Origin: Actinomycetospora sp. TBRC 11914 | GTDB taxonomy: Bacteria > Actinomycetota > Actinomycetes > Mycobacteriales > Pseudonocardiaceae | Length of the DNA stretch: 64,000 bases | Reading direction: 5' to 3' | Assembly: GCF_012933465.1 (NCBI RefSeq) | Contig: NZ_JABBND010000023.1 | Coordinates: forward strand, 29,506-93,505 | Part shown: piece by piece, positions 31,801 to 39,456 of the stretch | Layout of the letters: every line of letters begins with the position of its first letter | How positions within the stretch are numbered: the stretch's first letter is position 1 | Made by a program: the position numbers and the translations under genes | Notes under the pieces: model-generated | The model's database searches: none | Told to the model about the DNA's origin: nothing | Seen by the model: only the letters and a program-made list of their open reading frames with translations

Positions 31801-32889
31801 ATCATCTCGCTGGCGACGGCGGGCCTGTCCTACGGCGTTCACGTCGCGATCGCCGTGAGCCGCTGGGCCGAACTGCGGCCGGCGCTCAAGGATCTGCTCG
31901 GGACCCGGGTGGAGCTGCGCCTCGGCGACCCGGGGGAGTCGGAGGTCGACCGGCGGGTGGCGGCCACCGTCCCGCCGGGGCGGCCGGGCCGGGGCCTGGC
32001 ACCGGACCGCCACCACGTCCTCGTGGCGCTCCCGTCGGAGGAGTCCGTGCTGGCCGTGGCCGCCGCGTGGCACGGCGCGGTGGTCCCGCCCGTGCGCCTG
32101 CTGCCCGAGCGGGTCGACGTCGCCGAGCTGCCCGGGCCGGGGTCGGGGGAGCCGCACCTGCTGCCGATCGGGGTGGACGAGGACCGGCTCGCCCCGGTCC
32201 TGCTCGACGTCGCGGCCGACCCGCACCTGGTGGTCTACGCCGACGGCGAGTCCGGCAAGACCTCGCTGCTGCGCCTGCTCGCCCACCAGGTCGTCACCCG
32301 GTACACCCCCGAGCAGGCCCGGCTGGTGATCGTCGACTACCGGCGGGGGCTGCTCGGCGCGGTCGACTCCGAGCACCTCATCAGCTACACCTCCTCGGCC
32401 GAGGCGCTCACCGCGGCGGTGACCGACCTGGAGGCGTCGCTGCGGCGGCGCCTGCCGGGACCGGACGTGACCCCCGAGCAGCTGCGGGCGCGCACCTGGT
32501 GGACCGGGCCGGAGGTGTTCCTGCTCGTCGACGACTACGACCTCGTCGCCGCCCCCTCCGGCAACCCGCTGGCGCCGCTGGTCGACCTGCTCGCCCAGGC
32601 CAAGGACGTCGGGCTCCACCTGGTGGTGGCGCGCCGCGCCGGCGGTTCGGCGCGGGCGATGTTCGAGCCGCTGCTCACCCGGCTGCGCGAGCTCGCCACC
32701 CCCGGGCTGGTCGGCAACGGCAGCCGCGACGAGGGCCCGCTGGTCGGGGCCGCCCGGCCCGGGCCGCGCCCGCCGGGCCGCGCGGTGCTCGTCACCCGGC
32801 GGCACGGCGAGACCCTCGTGCAGCTGGCGTGGCGGGACCCGGACACGCCGATCCGTCCGGTCGGCGAGCCCGCCGGTGGTCCGCCGTGA
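28813..32889 (+). CDS. eccC: Type VII secretion ATPase EccC (fused EccCa-EccCb)
   Basis: Hexameric FtsK/SpoIIIE-type ATPase that recognises WXG100 substrates and powers secretion. 1358 aa from GTG 28813 with GGGAGGAGGGG upstream. Two TM helices at residues about 36-80. Three ATPase domains: Walker A at 494-501 (GATGSGKS) with Walker B LFVVVDEF; at 860-866 (GPQSGKS) with VVLVIDGW; and at 1145-1150 (GESGKT) with VFLLVDDY. A Gly/Asp/Gln-rich insertion lies near residue 960. The stop overlaps the next gene's GTG by 4 nt. As in ESX-4, all three domains are in one polypeptide. Confidence 0.97.
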   Translation: MGTQVVRRGPRTPAPAMPAGEIPLEAPPAEPRIAPVGLLQRLLPVVMLLASVGFVVVIGLDNPTSWLFGGMIALSTLGMVAGGSSRGGAQRRAESDAERADYLRYLAQIRRRARSVAAEQRASLEWTHPDPDALVTLARGPRTWERRPGDPDFAHVRVGRGAQRLATALVPPQTGPVEDLEPVTTVALRRFVRTHSVVEALPTAVSLRAFAAVAVTGAADPERRRAVVRALLAQLVTFHGPDDLLLAVAARGEGRRAWEWCKWLPHVAHPRLADGAGPMRMIGSSLASVQAWLAPELADRPRFSRGAAPPPGAAHVVVVLDGAEGLATDDADRALVEDGLAGVTLLDVGGGDGALDALVGRRGLRLVLGADPDDAAGGDRIGAGSDAAPGGVEWFGRPDGLAEAQAEALARRLAPCRTPGAARDEAGPSTPGLLELLGVDGDPDTFDVAAAWRPRAARERLRVPFGISEDGEPVELDLKEAAQEGMGPHGLCVGATGSGKSELLRTLVLGLVTTHSSAALNLVLVDFKGGATFAGLAAAPHVAAVITNLADDLGLVDRMQDALAGEMNRRQELLRAAGNLASVADYERARERGAALEPLPALFVVVDEFSELLHQKPDLADLFTAIGRLGRSLQIHLLLASQRLDEGRLRGLDSHLSYRIGLKTFSAADSRAVLGVPDAASLPSVPGVGYLRSDTSTMVRFTAGYVSGPHRRREARARAAPRAGPRPATRPPRLFHGGWVDLPPALPGPDGDGEAPPVVVGESDEAMVPSVLDAVVDRLRDAGPPAHEVWLPPLDGPTGLEELLPPLTETPDRGLGAPGFPANGSLRLPLGLVDRPYEQRREVLWADLSGAAGHVVVAGGPQSGKSTTLRAMVTAAALTHTPAELAFHVVDLGGGTLGGLAALPHVGTVAGRGDTDLVRRVVAEVAAVLAGRERWFREHGITSAADLRARRRRGERFDGDGGQGDGGQGDDGLGDVVLVIDGWHAFRADHEALESTIISLATAGLSYGVHVAIAVSRWAELRPALKDLLGTRVELRLGDPGESEVDRRVAATVPPGRPGRGLAPDRHHVLVALPSEESVLAVAAAWHGAVVPPVRLLPERVDVAELPGPGSGEPHLLPIGVDEDRLAPVLLDVAADPHLVVYADGESGKTSLLRLLAHQVVTRYTPEQARLVIVDYRRGLLGAVDSEHLISYTSSAEALTAAVTDLEASLRRRLPGPDVTPEQLRARTWWTGPEVFLLVDDYDLVAAPSGNPLAPLVDLLAQAKDVGLHLVVARRAGGSARAMFEPLLTRLRELATPGLVGNGSRDEGPLVGAARPGPRPPGRAVLVTRRHGETLVQLAWRDPDTPIRPVGEPAGGPP

Positions 32890-35024
32890 CCGGGTCGAGC
32901 GTCGCGGTCGACCTCGGCGAGGTCGGGGTCGCGGCGGCCGTCGACGACGGGCACGAGGTCACCGAGCTCGCGCTCGACCTCGCCGCCGTCCTGGCCGCCG
33001 ACGACGGCGAGGCGCTGCTGACCGGGCGCGAGGCGCGGCGGCGGGCGGCCCCCGACCCGTCCCGCCTCGAGCCCTCCCCGCGCCGCCACGTCGACGAGGC
33101 GACGATGCTGCTCGGGACCCGGGTCGTCGGGGTCGGCGAGGCCCTCGGCGCGGTCCTCGCGGCCACCGTGGACCGGGCGGCCCCCGCGCTGCGCGGCGCG
33201 CGCCCCGCCCGCCTCGTGCTGACCCACCCGGCGTCGTGGGGGACGTCGCGCCGCGAGGTGCTGCGGCGGGCCGGGGCGGGGCTCGCGACGGAGCTGGTCC
33301 TCGTCCCCGAGCCGGTCGCGGTGGCCGCCCACGCCGCGTGGACGCGCCCGGCGGGGGCGGCGGACGGGCCGGTCGCGGTGCTGGACGTCGGAACCCGGAC
33401 CGCGCGGGCCGCCGTCGTCGGGCCCGGGCCGGAGCGGGCGGTGCTCGCCGAGCGCTCGTCGCGCGCCTTCGGCGGGGACGACGCGGACGAGCTGCTGCTG
33501 CGCGCGGTGCTCGGGGCCCTGCCCGACGACGCGCCGGGGGCGGCGCGGGTGAGGGAGGTGGTCGCCGGGGCGACGCTGCCCGACCGGCGCCACCGCCAGG
33601 TGCTCGTCGAGGACGTCCGGGCCGCCCGCGAACGGCTCTCCGACGCCGAGCAGGCCGAGATCCCGCTGCCGGGCGGCGCGACGTCGGCCTGGTGCTCGCG
33701 CGGCGAGCTCGAGGACGTGCTCCGCGAGCCGTGCGAGGGCCTCGTCGCGCTGCTCTCCCGGACCCTCGACGACGCCGGGGTGGAGGCGGGCGGGCTCGCC
33801 GGGCTGCGGCTGGTCGGGGGCTTCGCCCGGACCCCGCTGCTCGGCACGCTGGTGCACCGCGAGCTGGGGACGCCGCCGGTGGTCCCGCCGGAGCCGCGGA
33901 CGGCGGCCGTGCGGGGGGCACTGCTGGTGGTCGGGGGCACCGGTGCCGCCGGGGCCCGCTCCGGTGCCGCCGCCCTGCCCACCGGGGCGCCGGCGACGAA
34001 CGGCGCCACGCGGGCGGGGACGCCGGCCGGTCCGGTCCGGGCGCCTGCCGGGCCCGGGCCTGCCGGGTCCGGGCCTGCCGGGACCGGGTCCGCGGGGACC
34101 GGGTCTGCCGGGACCGGGCTTGCGGTGGCCGGGACCGGTGCCCGGTCGGCTCCGCCCGGTCCGCCGACGGGAGGGCTGCCGCTCCTGCCGGACTGGCCCC
34201 GCCCGCTCCCGCCCGCGGGGGCCTCCCCGCCGACGCCGTCGCGCGGTGCCCCGGTGGCGGGCCCGCCGTCGGCGCCGACACCGGCCGTCTCCGTGGCCCG
34301 CCCGACCGGCCCGACCGCACCCGTCCCGCCGATCCCGGCCGGCCCGCTCGCCCGCCCGGCGGCCGGGGCGACGCCGGACCCGGACGGGCCGACGATGCGC
34401 ATCGACCGCAGCCTCGTCCCGTCGTCGTCGCGGGCGCTCGTGCGGACCGAGACCCCCGCCGGCGCCGCCCGCTGGTCGCCCCGGCGGCGCGCGGCGGCCG
34501 TCGCGGCGGTGACCGCGGCGGTCGTCGTGGTGGTCCTGGTCGTGGCGGGGCTGCACGGCGGGACCGGCGGGTCGGCGACGGCCGCGCCGCCGACGGTCGT
34601 CTCGGCGTTCTCCCACGCCTACGAGCTGCCGGCCGGGTGGCTCCCCGACGGCACCGACGCGGCGTCGCGGCGCAGCCGCATCCGGCCGGCGGACCAGCCG
34701 CGGGGGCCGAACCTCATCGCCGTGCAGGAGAGCGCGCTGGCGTCGCCGGACCCGCAGAGCGCGCGGGCCCAGCTGCTCGCCGGGTACGAGGCGGCCCGGG
34801 CGGGCGGCGGCGGGGTGTCCGACCTGCAGCCCGACGCCACCTTCGGGGGCCGGCCCGTGGCCACCTACCGCCAGGTCGCCGCGCCGGGGACGACGGTCGA
34901 CTGGGTCGTGGTGTTCGCGGGGACGACGCAGCTCTCGGTCGGGTGCCGCCACGACGACCAGGGCCGCGACGCCGTGCTCGCCGCCTGCGCCCACGTGGTG
35001 TCGACGCTGCGCAGTCCGCCCTGA
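32886..35024 (+). CDS. Type VII secretion-associated protein, Rv3446c family
   Basis: 712 aa from a GTG overlapping the eccC stop. Residues 1-365 have an Hsp70/actin-like ATPase layout (SVAVDLGEVGVAAAVDD, RLVLTHPASWGTSRREVL, VAVLDVGTRTARAAVV, LRLVGGFARTPLLGTLV). Residues about 370-530 are a Pro/Gly/Ala/Thr-rich linker that includes a tandem pentapeptide repeat (386-415). One TM helix at about 536-560 (AAVAAVTAAVVVVVLVV) is followed by a compact extracytoplasmic domain. This architecture and the position eccC-X-esxU-esxT match Rv3446c of M. tuberculosis ESX-4. Its biochemical role is unknown; it may couple cytoplasmic ATP binding to the cell-wall side. Confidence 0.88.
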   Translation: MTGSSVAVDLGEVGVAAAVDDGHEVTELALDLAAVLAADDGEALLTGREARRRAAPDPSRLEPSPRRHVDEATMLLGTRVVGVGEALGAVLAATVDRAAPALRGARPARLVLTHPASWGTSRREVLRRAGAGLATELVLVPEPVAVAAHAAWTRPAGAADGPVAVLDVGTRTARAAVVGPGPERAVLAERSSRAFGGDDADELLLRAVLGALPDDAPGAARVREVVAGATLPDRRHRQVLVEDVRAARERLSDAEQAEIPLPGGATSAWCSRGELEDVLREPCEGLVALLSRTLDDAGVEAGGLAGLRLVGGFARTPLLGTLVHRELGTPPVVPPEPRTAAVRGALLVVGGTGAAGARSGAAALPTGAPATNGATRAGTPAGPVRAPAGPGPAGSGPAGTGSAGTGSAGTGLAVAGTGARSAPPGPPTGGLPLLPDWPRPLPPAGASPPTPSRGAPVAGPPSAPTPAVSVARPTGPTAPVPPIPAGPLARPAAGATPDPDGPTMRIDRSLVPSSSRALVRTETPAGAARWSPRRRAAAVAAVTAAVVVVVLVVAGLHGGTGGSATAAPPTVVSAFSHAYELPAGWLPDGTDAASRRSRIRPADQPRGPNLIAVQESALASPDPQSARAQLLAGYEAARAGGGGVSDLQPDATFGGRPVATYRQVAAPGTTVDWVVVFAGTTQLSVGCRHDDQGRDAVLAACAHVVSTLRSPP
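34041..34130 (+). repeat. Six tandem 15-bp repeats in the T7SS-associated gene
   Basis: Six in-frame imperfect units of the type GGGCCTGCCGGGACC, encoding GPAGT-like pentapeptides (APAGP, GPAGS, GPAGT, GSAGT, GSAGT, GLAVA). They lie in the linker between the actin-like domain and the TM helix. Copy number could vary by slippage without breaking the frame. Confidence 0.85.
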
Positions 35025-35044
35025 CGTGGGCCCGCTCGCCCAGT

Positions 35045-35098
35045 GAGGGGCACGTGGCGCAGGTCTGTGGCCGGGTCGGCCTGGGTGTTGTGCCCCTC
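35045..35098. repeat. 54-bp hairpin repeat, copy A1
   Basis: Bounded by GAGGGGCAC and its exact complement GTGCCCCTC. Differs from copy A2 at about five interior positions and shares the 5' core with the copies at 49 kb. Confidence 0.8.
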
Positions 35099-35137
35099 GG
35101 CGGGTGGGGCGGGCCGGTTGGGTCGGGCGTCCGCGGC

Positions 35138-35191
35138 GAGGGGCACGTGGGGCAGGTCTGTGGCTGGTTCGGGCTGCGTGTTGTGCCCCTC
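35138..35191. repeat. 54-bp hairpin repeat, copy A2
   Basis: Same termini and length as A1, 93 bp further on. The stretch ACGTGGGGCAGGTCTG is identical to copy B2 at 49 kb. Confidence 0.8.
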
Positions 35192-35300
35192 GCGGAGGTG
35201 ATCGCCCGACTTCGGCGAAACCGCCCCCACGGCGCCGGACGGGATGTCACTGTCGTCGGGCCGGTGCGGACGGGCCCGGCGGGCGAGGAAGGAGCGGCCG

Positions 35301-35612
35301 GTGGCCGGACAGTTCGGGACCCAGACCCAGGTCATGCAGTCCGCGGGTCAGCACGTGTTCGAGGTGCGCGACCAGATCACCGCGCAGCTCTCCCAGCTGC
35401 GGGCCCAGCTCGCCCCGCTGGAGGGCACGTGGCGGGGCGACGCCTCCACCGCCTTCGCGCAGCTGATGGCGCGCTGGAACGACGACGCCCGGCGCATCAC
35501 CGCCGCGCTGCAGTCGATCGGCGAGTCGGTGCAGGCCTCCGGCGTCACCTACCGCGCGGCCGAGGACGAGATCTCCTCGTCGACCTCGCAGATCAGCCAG
35601 GCGCTCTCCTGA
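35301..35612 (+). CDS. WXG100 family type VII secretion target (EsxU-like)
   Basis: Small helical-hairpin protein predicted to be secreted as a heterodimer through EccC. 103 aa from GTG 35301 with GAAGGAG 7 nt upstream. The W-R-G turn is at residues 44-46 (GTWRGDAS). Near the C-terminus YRAAE fits the YxxxD/E export signal. Paired with the next gene, 34 bp downstream. Confidence 0.92.
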   Translation: MAGQFGTQTQVMQSAGQHVFEVRDQITAQLSQLRAQLAPLEGTWRGDASTAFAQLMARWNDDARRITAALQSIGESVQASGVTYRAAEDEISSSTSQISQALS

Positions 35613-35646
35613 GCGGCCGGCACCCCAGACCCGAGAGGACCCAGCA

Positions 35647-35934
35647 GTGGACGAGATCCGGGTGACGTTCGGCGAGCTCACCGCCGCCCAGCAGAGCGTG
35701 ACCACCGCCGCGACCCAGATCCAGGGGCGCCTGGACGACCTCAAGCGCCAGCTCGCGCCGCTCGTGGCCGACTGGACCGGCGCGGCCGCCGAGCAGTACC
35801 AGGCCCGCCAGCACGAGATCGACACCGCGATGGCCGACCTCGCGCAGGTGCTCGGCCAGATCGGGGGACGTCTCGGGCAGGCCGAGCAGCTCTACCGGGC
35901 CACGGAGCAGCAGAACGCCATGCGCTACGCCTGA
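35647..35934 (+). CDS. WXG100 family type VII secretion target (EsxT-like)
   Basis: 95 aa from GTG 35647; helix-turn-helix with W-T-G at residues 43-45 (ADWTGAAAEQ) and a YRATE stretch matching the YxxxD/E signal. Partner of the preceding gene. The order esx-esx-rplM-rpsI-glmM equals esxU-esxT-rplM-rpsI-glmM of M. tuberculosis ESX-4. Confidence 0.92.
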   Translation: MDEIRVTFGELTAAQQSVTTAATQIQGRLDDLKRQLAPLVADWTGAAAEQYQARQHEIDTAMADLAQVLGQIGGRLGQAEQLYRATEQQNAMRYA

Positions 35935-35976
35935 GGACGCCCGGGGGTGGGTGACGGGTGCTCGGCGGGCGCCGCG

Positions 35977-35982
35977 TACTCT
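35977..35982 (+). promoter_or_regulatory. Putative -10 element of rplM-rpsI
   Basis: TACTCT fits TANNNT, 132 bp before rplM. A GTGACG hexamer lies 20 bp upstream, longer than ideal spacing. Implies a leader of about 125 nt for rplM. Confidence 0.35.
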
Positions 35983-36114
35983 GGACCATCGTTGCGCGGT
36001 GAACGCCCGCCGCGACGGAGATGCTGCGCGTGGAACCCGACCCGCAGGGCGGTCCGCCGCGTCCGTGTCTCCGCGACGTACCGCAGACCAGTATGACCGT
36101 GACGAGGTAGCTCC

Positions 36115-36558
36115 GTGCGCACGTTCAGTCCGAAGCCCGGCGACATCGACCGCGCCTGGCACGTCATCGACGCCAGCGACGTCGTCCTGGGTCGCCTGGC
36201 CACCCACACCGCACAGCTGCTGCGGGGGAAGCACAAGGCGTCGTACGCCCCGCACGTCGACACCGGTGACTTCGTGGTGATCGTGAACGCGGAGAAGGTC
36301 GCCCTCACGGGCAACAAGCGTGACGACCGCTTCGTGTACCACCACAGCGGCTACCCGGGCGGTCTGCGTGCCCGTTCCGTGGGCGAGGAGCTCGAGCGCT
36401 TCCCGAGCCGCCTCGTGGAGAAGGCCGTGAAGGGGATGCTCCCCCACAACCGTCTGGGTCGGGCGATGGCGTCGAAGCTCAAGGTCTACGCCGGCCCCGA
36501 GCACCCGCACGCCGCCCAGAAGCCCGTGCCGTACGAGATCCGACAGGTGAGCCAGTGA
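36115..36558 (+). CDS. rplM: 50S ribosomal protein L13
   Basis: Early assembly protein of the large subunit. 147 aa from GTG 36115; [40 protein letters not shown] and [20 protein letters not shown] are family signatures. The stop overlaps the rpsI start by 4 nt. Confidence 0.98.
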   Translation: MRTFSPKPGDIDRAWHVIDASDVVLGRLATHTAQLLRGKHKASYAPHVDTGDFVVIVNAEKVALTGNKRDDRFVYHHSGYPGGLRARSVGEELERFPSRLVEKAVKGMLPHNRLGRAMASKLKVYAGPEHPHAAQKPVPYEIRQVSQ

Positions 36559-37166
36559 CCACCCCCGACGACCCGAGCGTCGACCCCCAGAACGACATCG
36601 TCTCCGAGGACGTCCCCGGCGAGGCCCCGACCTCCGGGCAGTCGCTCGCCGAGGCGGCCGACCTCCCCGACGTCGCCGACCTGGAGGAGTCCGTCGCGAC
36701 GGACGACGAGGGCGCGACCGACGACGAGCTGGGCGCCGAGGTGTTCGGCGACGCGCCGGCCCCGGTCTTCGCGACGATCGACCGCCCCATCCAGACGGTC
36801 GGCCGCCGCAAGAAGGCCATCGTCCGGGTGCGTCTCGTGCCGGGCAGCGGCAAGCTGACCATGAACGGCAAGGCGTTCGACGACTACTTCCCGAACAAGG
36901 TCCACCAGCAGCTCATCCGTGAGCCGCTCGTGACCACCGAGCGCACCGAGCAGTTCGACATCTTCGCCAACCTCACCGGGGGCGGGACGTCGGGCCAGGC
37001 CGGCGCGCTGCGGCTCGCCATCGCGCGGGCCCTCACGCTCGTCGACCCCGAGGACCGTCCGAGCCTGAAGAAGGCCGGCTTCCTCACCCGCGACCCGCGG
37101 GCGACGGAGCGCAAGAAGTATGGCCTCAAGAAGGCCCGGAAGGCCCCCCAGTACTCGAAGCGCTGA
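36555..37166 (+). CDS. rpsI: 30S ribosomal protein S9 with acidic N-terminal extension
   Basis: Head protein whose basic C-terminal tail (QYSKR) contacts P-site tRNA. 203 aa against about 130 for the minimal protein. Residues 1-75 are Asp/Glu-rich low complexity; the S9 fold starts at [20 protein letters not shown]. Start fixed by the 4-nt overlap with rplM. The stop overlaps the glmM ATG by 1 nt. Confidence 0.97.
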   Translation: MTTPDDPSVDPQNDIVSEDVPGEAPTSGQSLAEAADLPDVADLEESVATDDEGATDDELGAEVFGDAPAPVFATIDRPIQTVGRRKKAIVRVRLVPGSGKLTMNGKAFDDYFPNKVHQQLIREPLVTTERTEQFDIFANLTGGGTSGQAGALRLAIARALTLVDPEDRPSLKKAGFLTRDPRATERKKYGLKKARKAPQYSKR

Positions 37167-38518
37167 TGGGGCGCCTGTTCGGGACCGACGGCGTCCGCGG
37201 CCTCGCGAACGCCGACCTCTCGCCCGAGCTGGCACTCTCCGTCGCCTCCGCCGCCGCCCGTGTGCTCGTCGAGCACGCGGGCGGTGGCGGTTCGGCGCGC
37301 CCGGTCGCGGTCGTCGGTCGCGACCCGCGGGCCAGCGGGGAGATGCTCGAGGCGGCCGTCTGCGCCGGCCTGTCCGCGGCCGGGGCCGACGTCCAGCGGG
37401 TCGGCGTGCTGCCCACGCCCGCCGTCGCGTTCCTCACCGCCACCCTCGAGGCCGACCTCGGCGTCATGATCTCGGCGTCGCACAACGCGATGCCCGACAA
37501 CGGGATCAAGCTGTTCGCCGCGGGCGGCCACAAGCTGCCCGACGCCGTCGAGGACGAGATCGAGGCCCACGCCGCCCGCCCCGCGCAGCCGGCGGAGCGG
37601 CCCACCGGGCACGACATCGGCCGCGTCGCCGACGTGCCCGACGCCCTCGAGCGCTACCTCGACCACCTGCTCTCCTCGACGCCGGACCGGCTCGACGGCC
37701 TGCACGTGGTGGTGGACTGCGCCCACGGCGCCGCGTCGCTCGCCGCCCCCCGCGCCTACGAGCGCGCCGGGGCCCGCGTCACGACCCTGGCCGCCGAGCC
37801 GGACGGCTGGAACATCAACGAGGGCGTCGGCTCGACCCACCTCGAGGGCCTGTGCAAGGCCGTCGTCGCGCACGGCGCCGACCTGGGCATCGCCCACGAC
37901 GGCGACGCCGACCGCTGCCTCGCGGTGGCGGCCGACGGCACCGTCGTCGACGGCGACCAGATCCTCGCCGTGCTCGCGACGGGGATGCGCGAGTCCGGGG
38001 AGCTCGCCGCGGACACCCTGGTGGCCACGGTGATGAGCAACCTCGGCCTCCACCTCGCCATGCAGGAGGCCGGGATCTCGGTCCGGACGACGGCGGTGGG
38101 CGACCGCTACGTGCTCGAGGCGCTGCGGGAGGGCTCGTTCTCCCTCGGCGGCGAGCAGTCCGGGCACGTCGTGCTCCCCGCCCACGCCACCACCGGCGAC
38201 GGGCTGCTCACGGCGCTGCGGCTGATGTCGCGCGTGGCCGGGACGGGTCGCTCGCTGGCCGACCTGGCCGGCGTCGTGCAGCGTCTCCCGCAGGTGCTGG
38301 TCAACGTGCCGGTGCACGACAAGGCGGCGGTGAAGGCCTCCCCCGATGTCGCCGAGGCCGTGGCCACGGAGGAGGCCGCGCTCGCCGGCCACGGCCGCGT
38401 GCTGCTGCGCCCCTCGGGCACCGAGCAGCTCGTGCGCGTGATGGTCGAGGCCCCCACCGAGCAGACCGCCGCCGAGGTGGCCGACCGCCTCGCGACCCTC
38501 GTCGCCGCCGTCCGCTAG
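37166..38518 (+). CDS. glmM: Phosphoglucosamine mutase
   Basis: Interconverts glucosamine-6-phosphate and glucosamine-1-phosphate for UDP-GlcNAc and peptidoglycan synthesis. 450 aa, normal length. [20 protein letters not shown] start, phosphoserine loop ISASHN with Ser105 as acceptor, metal loop HDGDADRC, sugar-binding GGEQSGHVV and phosphate-binding [14 protein letters not shown]. glmS lies about 2 kb downstream, so both early amino-sugar steps are local. Confidence 0.98.
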   Translation: MGRLFGTDGVRGLANADLSPELALSVASAAARVLVEHAGGGGSARPVAVVGRDPRASGEMLEAAVCAGLSAAGADVQRVGVLPTPAVAFLTATLEADLGVMISASHNAMPDNGIKLFAAGGHKLPDAVEDEIEAHAARPAQPAERPTGHDIGRVADVPDALERYLDHLLSSTPDRLDGLHVVVDCAHGAASLAAPRAYERAGARVTTLAAEPDGWNINEGVGSTHLEGLCKAVVAHGADLGIAHDGDADRCLAVAADGTVVDGDQILAVLATGMRESGELAADTLVATVMSNLGLHLAMQEAGISVRTTAVGDRYVLEALREGSFSLGGEQSGHVVLPAHATTGDGLLTALRLMSRVAGTGRSLADLAGVVQRLPQVLVNVPVHDKAAVKASPDVAEAVATEEAALAGHGRVLLRPSGTEQLVRVMVEAPTEQTAAEVADRLATLVAAVR

Positions 38519-38577
38519 ACCCTCCGCACGCCCGCGGGTCACTCGACGGGCACGGACCCGGGGAGGAGGCTGACCGC

Positions 38578-39456
38578 GTGACGAGGCACCGGCGGGGCGG
38601 GGCGGCCGGGTCCCCGTTGCGCGCCGTGCCCCCGGCCCGCCGGCTGGCCGAGCTCGGCGTCGCCGACTCCGACGCGGTCCTCGCGGACGCCGACCCGGCG
38701 ATCGACGCCGTCGCCGCGCTGCTGCCCGCCCGCGAGGCGCTCGCCGCGCGCGCCGGCCTGCCGGCCCCGCCGGTCGACGCCGCCGGGCTGCGGGCCCGCC
38801 ACGCCGCCCAGCGCGGCGTGCGGTTCGCCGCGCTGGCCGCCGGCGCCGACGACCTGCGGGCCGCCTCCGCCCGCGTCCGCGCCCGGCACCGGGCGCTCGC
38901 CGAGGAGGCGGGCACGCTCTGGGAGCGCTGGTCGGGGCCGTCGGCGGAGGAGGTCGCCGACCGGGTCGTGTCCCTCGGGCGGGCGGCCCAGGAGATCGTC
39001 ACCCTGCTCGAGGAGACCGCCGAGACGGTGGAGGGGGCCGGGCTCGCGGTCGCCGACGACGTCGCCGCCCGTGCCGACGCGGCGCGGGAGCTGGCATCCG
39101 GTCTGTCGGCACCCCCGGACGAGCCCGGCCCCGCCGCCGCCCGCGTGTGGGCCGCCGGGCTCGACGCCCGGCTGCACCGCTACCTGGACGAGGCCGACCG
39201 CACCGACGGGTCGATCGCGGCGACGTGGCACGACCTCGCCGCCCGGATCGGTGTCCTGCGCCGGCTCTCCGGCGACGCCGAGGACGACGACGCGGCCGCG
39301 GTGGACGCGGGTGCCCTGCCGCCCGACCTCCTCGCGCTGCCCGAGATCCTCGCCGCGCTCGGTCCGTTGACCGGGCTCGACGACGGCCCCGACGACGAGG
39401 ACGACGACGACCCCGACGACCCCGACGACGGTCAGACCGTCGACGACTCCCGGTAG
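38578..39456 (+). CDS. Unrecognised helical protein with W-S-G motif, downstream of glmM
   Basis: 292 aa from GTG 38578 with GGGAGGAGG about 10 nt upstream. Almost wholly helical and Ala/Arg/Glu-rich. Residues about 90-165 form a predicted helical hairpin whose turn reads W118-S-G120 (LWERWSGPSAEEVADRVV), resembling the WXG turn of ESX/WXG100-type proteins. The C-terminus is a run of Asp/Glu/Pro (about 25 residues). No signal peptide or membrane helix. M. tuberculosis also has uncharacterised genes (Rv3440c/Rv3439c) at this place. A role with the neighbouring ESX-4 system is possible but inferred. Its 3' end overlaps the convergent gene by 25 bp. Confidence 0.8.
   Translation: MTRHRRGGAAGSPLRAVPPARRLAELGVADSDAVLADADPAIDAVAALLPAREALAARAGLPAPPVDAAGLRARHAAQRGVRFAALAAGADDLRAASARVRARHRALAEEAGTLWERWSGPSAEEVADRVVSLGRAAQEIVTLLEETAETVEGAGLAVADDVAARADAARELASGLSAPPDEPGPAAARVWAAGLDARLHRYLDEADRTDGSIAATWHDLAARIGVLRRLSGDAEDDDAAAVDAGALPPDLLALPEILAALGPLTGLDDGPDDEDDDDPDDPDDGQTVDDSR

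Larger units (their letters stand above)
35025..35300. other. Intergenic region before the WXG100 pair
   Basis: 276 bp with no gene, dominated by two copies of a 54-bp hairpin element. The rest contains the esxU-like ribosome binding site (GAAGGAG at its end). No clear promoter was recognised, so the esx genes may be transcribed from eccC or from a cryptic promoter. Confidence 0.6.

Noticed and set aside
28741..32805. A 1354-codon open frame antisense to eccC
   Set aside because: Caused by the extreme GC content, which removes stop codons in several frames; composition is Arg/Gly/Val/Asp-rich without motifs, while the sense frame shows three Walker motifs.
35045..35191. Paired repeats as a possible CRISPR array
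   Set aside because: Only two copies per locus, the repeats are 54 bp with inverted ends, and no cas genes are near.
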